In this document: positions 5,938 to 9,818 of the stretch, one piece after another
Position numbering within the stretch: the stretch's first letter is position 1
Layout: each line of letters opens with the position of its first letter
From: Parcubacteria group bacterium
GTDB taxonomy: Bacteria > Patescibacteriota > Minisyncoccia > Minisyncoccales > JAGUVE01
NCBI GenBank assembly: GCA_020063075.1
Contig: JAGUVE010000072.1
Coordinates: forward strand, 1 to 9,818
Direction: 5' to 3'
DNA: 9,818 nucleotides
Program-made: the position numbers and the translations under genes
Notes under the pieces: generated by a model
Seen by the model: the letters and a program-made list of their open reading frames with translations, nothing else
Told to the model about the DNA's origin: nothing
The model's database searches: none

Positions 5938-6720
5938 ATGAGAAATAAAATCCTGTTTGCGGTTTTCGGGGTTATAATCTTGGTTTTTTTAAACTTTTTT
6001 CAGAGCGGGGTGAAGAATTTTTTCTACACCGTTTCCCTGCCCTTTCAAAAAACTCTTTTTAAAGCAGGCGACTACATTTCTGACTTTTTTGAAACCGTAT
6101 TGGAAACGAAAAACCTAAAAAGAGAAAACGAGGAGCTGCGGCTTAAAATCCAAGAAGTAATCGCAGAAAATGCAAAATTGCGAGAAATTGCCGAGGAGAA
6201 TAAAATTTTAAGAGAAGCCCTAAAGGCCAATCCAAAAAGGGACTTTGAAATTTTTATTTCTCAAATAATAAGCAAGAATATCTTATCTTCAGATTCAATT
6301 TTAATAAAAGGGGGTTTAGGTGACGGCATTCAAAAGGGCTTTCCTGTGATTAGTCCCGAAAACGTCTTGGTTGGCAAAATTGAAGAGGTCTATAATAATT
6401 TTTCAAGAGTTACCCTGATTTCCAACAAAGATTTTTCTTTTGATGTTAGGGTGGTCAACGACCTGAATAAAATCTACGGTTTAGCCAGGGGCAGGGGAAA
6501 TTCAGGGATTTATCTTGATAAAGTCCAGATGGGAGCCGATATCAAGGATGGGGATACTTTGGTCTCCGCGGCTTTAGGAGGAATTTTTCCCGAGGGGCTT
6601 TTGGTCGGGAAAATTAGAAAAGTCATAAAATCAGATACGGAGCCTTTCTGGCAAGCCGAGGTTTCTCCCTTTTTTGACATCAAAGAGATTGAAAAATTAT
6701 TTATTATTATTGATTTCTGA
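5938..6720 (+). CDS. mreC: Rod shape-determining protein MreC
   Basis: This 260-residue protein has the MreC layout: an N-terminal membrane anchor (about residues 5-22), a coiled coil rich in heptad Leu/Ile/Glu/Lys (about 52-96), and a C-terminal beta-rich domain. Conserved pieces include the segment ISKNILSSDSILIKGG, a GIQKGFPVISPENVLVGKI region and GIFPEGLLVGKI near the end. MreC lies outside the membrane, scaffolds the elongasome and activates the PBP2-RodA peptidoglycan synthase. It is first in a cluster with mreD and mrdA. mreB is not in the window. The ATG at 5938 is chosen because the membrane anchor begins immediately. No Shine-Dalgarno sequence is present, consistent with a near-leaderless transcript. 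The TGA stop lies inside a perfect hairpin shared with the mreD leader. Confidence 0.95.
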   Translation: MRNKILFAVFGVIILVFLNFFQSGVKNFFYTVSLPFQKTLFKAGDYISDFFETVLETKNLKRENEELRLKIQEVIAENAKLREIAEENKILREALKANPKRDFEIFISQIISKNILSSDSILIKGGLGDGIQKGFPVISPENVLVGKIEEVYNNFSRVTLISNKDFSFDVRVVNDLNKIYGLARGRGNSGIYLDKVQMGADIKDGDTLVSAALGGIFPEGLLVGKIRKVIKSDTEPFWQAEVSPFFDIKEIEKLFIIIDF

Positions 6721-6741
6721 ATTTCAAAAATTCAGAAATCA
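6711..6741 (+). other. Perfect hairpin across the mreC stop codon
   Basis: TGATTTCTGAATTT (6711-6724) pairs perfectly over 14 bp with AAATTCAGAAATCA (6728-6741) around CAA. The mreC stop TGA (6718-6720) is inside the 5' arm, and the 3' arm ends 14 nt before the mreD ATG. No U tract follows, so it is unlikely to be a terminator. It may protect the mreC mRNA or tie mreD translation to ribosomes finishing mreC. Confidence 0.65.
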
Positions 6742-6755
6742 AAACTTGTTATTAA

Positions 6756-7061
6756 ATGGTGAAGAGAATTTTAATTTTGATTTTATTCTTTTATATTCTG
6801 GCTTTATTTCAGACCAGTTTTTTAATTCACTTTAAAGTTTTAAATTTTATTCTGCTATTTATAATTTTTTTTAATCTATTTGAAAAGCCGGAAGAGAATT
6901 TCGGTTTAATTTCAGCCCTTATCGGCGGGTTTTTTCTGGACATTTTTTCTGAAAAACCAATCGGATTTTATGTTTTAATTTTGTTTGGTTTTTCTCTTCT
7001 AATTAAAATTATTTTAAGAAAGTACATTCAATTGCCGATTTTGGCAAAGCATAAAATATGA
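6756..7061 (+). CDS. mreD: Short rod shape-determining protein MreD
   Basis: This 101-residue, strongly hydrophobic protein has four likely membrane helices (about residues 4-22, 28-42, 50-64 and 68-88). It includes the MreD-type motif ALIGGFFLDIFS (54-65), and FEKPEE precedes it. MreD is an integral membrane partner of MreC in the elongasome. Typical MreD proteins are about 160 residues, so this is a short form. The ending is clean, and the TGA overlaps the mrdA ATG (ATGA, 7058-7061), so it looks natural rather than truncated. Position between mreC and mrdA supports the call. The ATG at 6756 has no Shine-Dalgarno sequence. Confidence 0.85.
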   Translation: MVKRILILILFFYILALFQTSFLIHFKVLNFILLFIIFFNLFEKPEENFGLISALIGGFFLDIFSEKPIGFYVLILFGFSLLIKIILRKYIQLPILAKHKI

Positions 7062-8961
7062 ATCTGAATCTCGCTAAAAAAAGAATAAAATTTTCCTCTT
7101 TAGACGAAATAGCGCCCGAAGAAATTTTTCTCGATTCTTTGGCTCAGAAAAAAGAAAATGATTTTTTTGAAAAAAAGTTCGAGGTCCCCCTTTCAAAAAA
7201 TATCTCGCGCATATTTTTCGCCTTCATTTTCGTTTTAATTTCCGTCTTGTTTATTAATAATTTCAGGTTTCAGGTGCTGGAGCGGGATAAATTTTTGGCT
7301 TTGGCCGATGGAAACAAATTCATAATTCAGAAAGTCAGAGCCGAAAGAGGCATAATCTATGACCGGAATTTGCGACAGCTGGTTTTCAATCAGCCGAGTT
7401 TTGATTTAGTTGCAGAAAAATCTAATTTGCCAAAAATTGAGCAGGAAAAATTTAAAATTCTGAAAGAGGTTTCTGGAATAATAAAAAAAGATTTTGCGAC
7501 CCTGAAAAAAGAAATTGAAGAAAGCAGAGGGGCAGAAATTTTAGTTTCCGAAAACCTCGATTATCAAACACTGCTTATCTTAGAAACGAAAATTAGGGAG
7601 CTCCCGGGTTTCCAAATTAAAAATAACACCGTCAGAGATTATTTAGATGGCGAAATTTTTTCTCATGTTTTAGGATATAAAAGAAAAACCGGTCGAACTG
7701 CCGGACTGGAAAATTATTATGACGAAGCCCTGAAAGAAAAGCCAGGCGAGATACTGAGAGAGAGAGACGCCGCGGGAAATTTGATTTCTCAAAAAATTGT
7801 TTCTTTGCCCGAATCAGGAAAAAGTTTAATTTTGACTTTAGATTCTCAATTGCAGAAAAAAATTTATGAGGAATTGGGGAAAGCCTTAGAAAGTGCCGGA
7901 GTAAAGGTTGGGGCGGCAGTGGCTCTAGACCCGAAAACCGGCGAGGTGTTATCCCTGGTTTCTTTTCCAAGCTTTGACAACAATCTTTTTTCAAAAGGAA
8001 TGTCGACAAAAGATTGGGAATTAATTGAAAAAGAAAATCTTCTTTTTGATAATGCGATTTCCGGCGGCCATCAAGCCGGTTCAACCATCAAGCCATTGCT
8101 GGCTGTTGCCGCCTTAGAAGAAAAGATAATTTCTCCGGATAAAAAATTGACGCCTCAGAGGGGACGGGGAAAATCGTTATTCGGAATCGTTGGGACCCAA
8201 ATAAGTTTCAGGAATTTACTGATTGGAAAATTCATGGTTTAACCGATATGAGAAAGGCAATTGCCCAATCAGTTAATGTCTATTTTTACACTATCGGCGG
8301 AGGATACGGGGACCAGGATGGTTTGGGGCCGAGCAGAATTAAAAAATATTTAGAACTTTTTGGCTGGGGGAATAAAACTCAAATTGATTTACCGGAAGAA
8401 AAAGGAGGTCTCCTTCCTGACCCGGAATGGAAAAAAACTTATTTCAAAGAAAAGGTTAATCAAATTTGGTATGACGGTGATACCTACAATCTTTCTATCG
8501 GTCAGGGTTACCTCAAAGTGACTCCTCTCCAGATGGCAGTTTCATATTTGCCAATCGTTAATGGAGGCAAACTTTTAAAACCAAAATTGGCGAAGGGCAT
8601 CTTAGATTCCAATAAAACTTTAGTTGAAGTAATAAAGCCGGAAGTTATCAGGGAAGGGTTTATAAAAGATGATAATTTAGAAGTTGTTCGGCAGGGGATG
8701 AGAGGGGCCGTAACAAATGGTTCTTGCACAGATTGGTTGAATAATTTACCATTTCCTACCGCCTGCAAAACCGGAACTGCTCAGACGGGAAAATTTGACC
8801 CCGCTGATAAAAAAAATTATTTTAATGCTTGGACTGTTGTTTTTGCTCCTTATGATGAGCCGGAAATCGTCCTGGTGATATTTGTAAAAGAGGTCAAAAA
8901 AGCTCACCCCACCGTTATGCCCGTAGCCAAATCCGTTCTGGAATGGTATTTTAGCCGTTAA
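7058..8961 (+). CDS. mrdA: Penicillin-binding protein 2 (peptidoglycan transpeptidase), frameshifted
   Basis: The gene encodes the elongation-specific D,D-transpeptidase, which cross-links peptidoglycan with RodA, MreC and MreD. It lies in two frames: 7058-8242, then an in-frame continuation to 8961. The first part has a cytoplasmic tail, one membrane helix (about residues 50-68), the dimerisation domain beginning RAERGIIYDRN (94-104) and the active-site motif STIK (S342, K345). The second frame is open well before the ATG at 8248: homologous sequence (SEGTGKIVIRN) starts at 8155. It carries SVN (8269-8277) and KTG (8767-8775). Adding one A to the A6 run at 8141-8146 gives a continuous product of about 634 residues, a normal PBP2 length, with all three catalytic motifs. 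As written the gene makes only a truncated protein lacking SxN and KTG. Sequence error, a real mutation or ribosomal slippage are all possible. The start overlaps the mreD stop. Confidence 0.93.
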
Positions 8962-8963
8962 TT

Positions 8964-8992
8964 TTGACTAAAAAGCAAAATTTAGTTAAAAT
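8964..8992 (+). promoter_or_regulatory. Promoter of lysS
   Basis: TTGACT (8964-8969) is followed after 17 bases by TAAAAT (8987-8992). It begins three bases after the mrdA stop. Transcription should start at about 8998-9000, giving a leader of roughly 143 nt before the lysS ATG at 9143. Confidence 0.7.
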
Positions 8993-8999
8993 AAGCAAT

Positions 9000-9142
9000 A
9001 TGCCCCGTAGTAGAATTTCCAAAAAGTTTTTTATGCCGTTATGAACTCTACGGGGTAGTCACGAAAAGTTGAAATATTAATTGTTAATAAAGCGTGGTTT
9101 CCAAAAAACTTTAAGGCATAATTGGAAATTTCACTACGGGGT
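9000..9142 (+). promoter_or_regulatory. Structured lysS leader with alternative pairings and a 14-codon ORF
   Basis: CCCCGTAG (9003-9010) can pair with either CTACGGGG at 9048-9055 or the copy at 9134-9141, which ends one base before the lysS ATG. The distal fold continues with AATTTCC (9014-9020)/GGAAATT (9124-9130). After that, either AAAGTTTTTT (9023-9032) pairs with AAAAAACTTT (9103-9112), or ATGCC (9033-9037) pairs with GGCAT (9115-9119). An ATG at 9000 sits at the predicted transcript start and opens MPRSRISKKFFMPL, with adjacent Lys codons at 9021-9026 and a stop at 9042-9044. I see no T-box specifier or antiterminator motif. It may be a translational switch, or just a palindromic repeat related to the one at 335-365. 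Confidence 0.4.
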
Positions 9143-9818
9143 ATGGCGACAATTGACGAACTAAAGAAAATTAGGGCAAAAAAGCTGGAAGTAATCAAAA
9201 AGGCGGGGTTAAATCCTTATCCTCAAAGCGTAAAAAGAACCCATAAAATAGGGGAGGCGCTAAAGCATTTTTTAGAGCTTGAGCAATCAAAAAAAGAGCT
9301 CATTTTGGCAGGCAGAATCAGAAATTTGCGGATTCACGGAAAAGCAACCTTTTTTCATCTGGAAGACGGGACGGGAAAAATCCAGGCGTTCTTTAGGGAA
9401 AATCGGCTGGGCGAAGAGCAATATAAATTTTTTTTGGATAATTTTGACATCGGCGATTTTGTTGAAGTTAGGGGAGCGCTCTTGGAAACAAAAACCGGCG
9501 AAAAAACAATTGAGGCGGCCGATTTTAAAATTTGGCAAAATCGCTCAGGCCTCTGCCCGAAAAATGGCATGGTTTAAAGGATGTTGAGGAAAGATTCAGA
9601 AAGAGATATTTGGACTTAATTTTCAGCCCCGAAGTAAAGAATAAATTTGAAATTCGCTCCCGAGTCATAAAAGAAATAAGAAATTTTTTGGAAAGAGAGG
9701 GCTTTATTGAATTTGAGACGCCAATTTTGCAGCCCATGTATGGAGGAGCCAAGGCAAGGCCATTTAAAACCCGCCTGAACGCTTTGGATATTGATTTATA
9801 TTTAAGAATTGCCCCCGA
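9143..9818 (+). CDS. lysS: Lysyl-tRNA synthetase, class II, 5' part, frameshifted, runs off the end
   Basis: LysRS charges tRNA-Lys with lysine. The first frame from ATG 9143 (MATIDELKKIRAKK) has the N-terminal helix, then an anticodon-binding OB fold (about residues 53-130; ELILAGRIRN, FFHLEDGTGKIQAFF and GDFVEVRG). It then leaves frame: translated directly it ends at 9577. One extra T in the TTT run at 9531-9533 restores KILAKSLRPLPEKWHGLKDV. The second frame stays open from there to 9818, carrying EERFRKRYLDLI and class II motif 1 (EREGFIEFETPILQP), then LRIAP. Motifs 2 and 3 lie outside the window. ATG 9143 is preferred over TTG 9122 because conserved sequence begins there; TTG would lie in the leader stem. 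The only G-rich run upstream is GGGG one base before the ATG, too close for a normal Shine-Dalgarno. The promoter and leader are its own. Confidence 0.93.

Noticed and set aside
8248..8961. A separate second penicillin-binding gene starting at ATG 8248
   Set aside because: Homologous sequence in that frame begins upstream at about 8155, and the piece lacks the STIK serine and a membrane anchor, so it is the 3' half of the frameshifted mrdA.
9000..9142. T-box riboswitch upstream of lysS
   Set aside because: No T-box antiterminator sequence, no specifier loop and no terminator before the start codon are visible, and class II LysRS genes rarely use T-boxes.
9122..9142. TTG at 9122 as the lysS start
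   Set aside because: The seven extra residues are encoded by the leader stem (GGAAATT and CTACGGGG) and do not look like LysRS. ATG 9143 begins the family-like sequence.

Overview
The window is an AT-rich bacterial segment that reads, all on the plus strand, as the downstream half of an rRNA locus followed by a cell-shape gene cluster and the start of a lysyl-tRNA synthetase gene. The 23S rRNA gene carries two group I introns in the peptidyl-transferase centre, one of them encoding a LAGLIDADG endonuclease. MreD is very short (101 aa), Shine-Dalgarno sequences are nearly absent, and two start codons lie only 7-10 nt after a TAAAAT -10 box. Together these suggest a Candidate Phyla Radiation (Patescibacteria, Parcubacteria-like) genome. 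This lineage call is inference, not a database match.

Layout. Positions 1-250 hold tRNA-Ile(GAT) and tRNA-Ala(TGC), the pair normally found between 16S and 23S, so 16S is probably just upstream. Instead of running straight into 23S, the spacer contains a consensus promoter, a REP-like hairpin and a complete gene for a multi-helix membrane protein related to the conserved-TM-helix/MscS family (395-1075). A second promoter (1140-1167) then drives a leader with a terminator-like hairpin, a boxA-like element and two near-perfect hairpins before the 23S gene. The 23S gene (1381-5618) is interrupted after E. coli-equivalent U2500 by a 948-nt intron and after U2593 by a 277-nt ORF-less intron. Exact P1 and P10 pairings fix all four splice junctions, and the two introns share core sequences. 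5S rRNA (5745-5867) and a strong intrinsic terminator (5881-5919) close the locus.

Downstream, mreC, mreD and mrdA (PBP2) form a compact cell-wall elongation cluster, with mreD and mrdA overlapping by 4 bp. The mrdA gene is split by a one-base frameshift near an A6 run. lysS follows from its own promoter behind a roughly 143-nt structured leader, and is also frameshifted by one base, near a T3 run. It runs off the window end. Both frameshifts are missing-base events in homopolymers, so sequence error is as likely as true gene decay.

Leads most worth a second look: (1) the pair of sister introns splitting the peptidyl-transferase centre, with the endonuclease ORF replacing the tiny P6-region hairpin seen in the other intron; (2) the lysS leader, which combines a possible leaderless 14-codon ORF containing adjacent Lys codons with mutually exclusive CCCCGTAG/CTACGGGG pairings ending at the lysS start codon; (3) a family of AACGTA/TACGTT hairpins, found twice in the pre-23S leader and once inside mature 23S; (4) a terminator/antiterminator-like arrangement in the 23S leader.
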